64,000 nt of DNA, taken from assembly GCF_036345015.1 (NCBI RefSeq), contig NZ_CP084098.1, forward strand, positions 1,935,326 through 1,999,325, given 5' to 3'. This DNA is from Cyanobacterium sp. Dongsha4. Its GTDB lineage: Bacteria; Cyanobacteriota; Cyanobacteriia; Cyanobacteriales; Cyanobacteriaceae. Below the pieces are notes generated by a model that did not search any database, had not been told where the DNA came from, and saw nothing but the letters and a program-made list of their open reading frames with translations. Position 1 is the first letter of the stretch. Each line of letters starts with the position of its first letter. Below are positions 63,374-64,000 of the stretch, one piece after another. Position numbers and translations under genes: made by a program.

Positions 63374-64000
63374 ATGTTTAATTTAGATTATTTATTTTGT
63401 CATGTCGATGATTTCTGCCAACAATTTGAGCCTCAATGGCAACAAAAACTTATCTCTCATGGTGCTGTCCAACGTGTTCGTACTAAAAGTCTGTGTTTAA
63501 GTGAAATTATGACTATTCTCATTGCTTTTCACCAAAATCATTACCGTAATTTCAAACATTTTTATCTTAATCACGTTCAACAATATTGGACTTCTGCTTT
63601 TCCCAAACTTCCCAGTTATCAACGTTTTGTCCAATGGATTCCATCAACTATTATTCCCTTGTGTGTTTACCTCAAGCACTGTTTTGGGAACTGTACCGGA
63701 ATTAGTTTTATTGATTCTACCAAGATCCAAGTTTGTCATAACCGCCGTATTCGCCAACATAAAGTATTTAAAAATTTAGCTCAAAGAGGCAAAACCTCTG
63801 TGGATTGGTTTTTTGGTTTTAAACTCCATCTGGTAGTCAATGAACTGGGGGAAATTGTGAATATGAGCTTAACCCCAGGTAATGTCGATGACCGTAAACC
63901 TGTAGTCGATCTTTTAAAAGAGCTTTGGGGAAAAGTTTTTGGTGATAGAGGTTATGTCTCACAAAAATTAGCCACAAAGTTACTGAAAGATTTTGGTATT
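63374..64000 (+). CDS. IS982-family transposase, 3' end outside window
   Basis: 209 codons open to the window edge: MFNLDYLFCHVDDFCQQFEP, SLCLSEIMTILIAFHQNHYR, NFKHFYLNHVQQYW, GISFIDSTKIQVCHNRRI, KTSVDWFFGFKLHLVVNELG, EIVNMSLTPGNVDDRKPVVD, and KVFGDRGYVSQKLATKLL. The catalytic aspartates are FIDST and GNVDDRK/FGDRGY, with the later Glu beyond the edge. The IS982 family is about 1 kb with one transposase. The N-terminal part is intact and in frame, so the element may be active. Its left end should lie between 63319 and 63373 but the terminal repeat was not identified. Confidence 0.9.
   Translation, partial: MFNLDYLFCHVDDFCQQFEPQWQQKLISHGAVQRVRTKSLCLSEIMTILIAFHQNHYRNFKHFYLNHVQQYWTSAFPKLPSYQRFVQWIPSTIIPLCVYLKHCFGNCTGISFIDSTKIQVCHNRRIRQHKVFKNLAQRGKTSVDWFFGFKLHLVVNELGEIVNMSLTPGNVDDRKPVVDLLKELWGKVFGDRGYVSQKLATKLLKDFGI

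Noticed and set aside
63522-63779. 85-residue plus-strand frame inside the IS982 transposase
   Set aside because: It is in a different phase from the transposase, which is open and recognisable through the same interval.

Overview
The window is AT-rich chromosomal DNA from a cyanobacterium. The evidence is an allophycocyanin alpha-B gene (apcD), a psbI photosystem II gene, an ndhS gene, a ycf20 homologue, many GCGATCGC (HIP1) palindromes, and a valyl-tRNA synthetase carrying the cyanobacterial CAAD membrane insertion. The low GC content and gene content suggest a unicellular genus such as Geminocystis or Cyanobacterium; that placement is inference.

Layout. 1-9.3 kb: a 5'-truncated anmK, then minus-strand genes for an aldo/keto reductase, a Ser/Thr kinase, several small cyanobacterial proteins, ApcD and a bacteriohemerythrin. 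9.7-17.9 kb: envelope genes (an LpxB-like protein, Ycf20, a 1212-residue double glycosyltransferase, lpxC), a DraG-type ADP-ribosylglycohydrolase and a plasmid-like DNA-binding protein. 18.4-32.2 kb: a lytic transglycosylase, a DUF3124 lipoprotein, a CtpA protease, NdhS with a look-alike small neighbour, an RluA-type pseudouridine synthase, an ECF sigma/anti-sigma pair, ftsY and valS. 32.2-35.1 kb: a complete group II intron inserted antisense into a small exported-protein gene. 35.2-49.8 kb: cupin, hydrolase, Hpt protein, cysteine desulfurase, FAD monooxygenase, psbI, NAD kinase, an orphan pyruvate formate-lyase activase, an Fe-S photolyase and a 1480-residue hybrid histidine kinase.

49.9-51.5 kb is a decay zone: a DUF559 gene broken by an exact 11-bp tandem duplication, then an internally deleted IS701-family element with recognisable ends and a CTAA target duplication.

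51.5-63.3 kb is the most interesting block. Two type IV pilin-like genes are followed on the same strand by an exported or anchored helical-repeat protein, three TPR proteins with GT41 (SPINDLY/O-GlcNAc-transferase-like) domains, a Uma2-type protein, another TPR-fused glycosyltransferase and a truncated nucleotidyltransferase. I propose a pilin biogenesis and O-glycosylation locus; the genes are seen, the joint function is inferred. An IS982-family transposase runs off the right end.

No tRNA, rRNA or CRISPR array was recognised by eye. Short heptamer-type tandem repeats and C/G-rich inverted repeats sit in many intergenic gaps.
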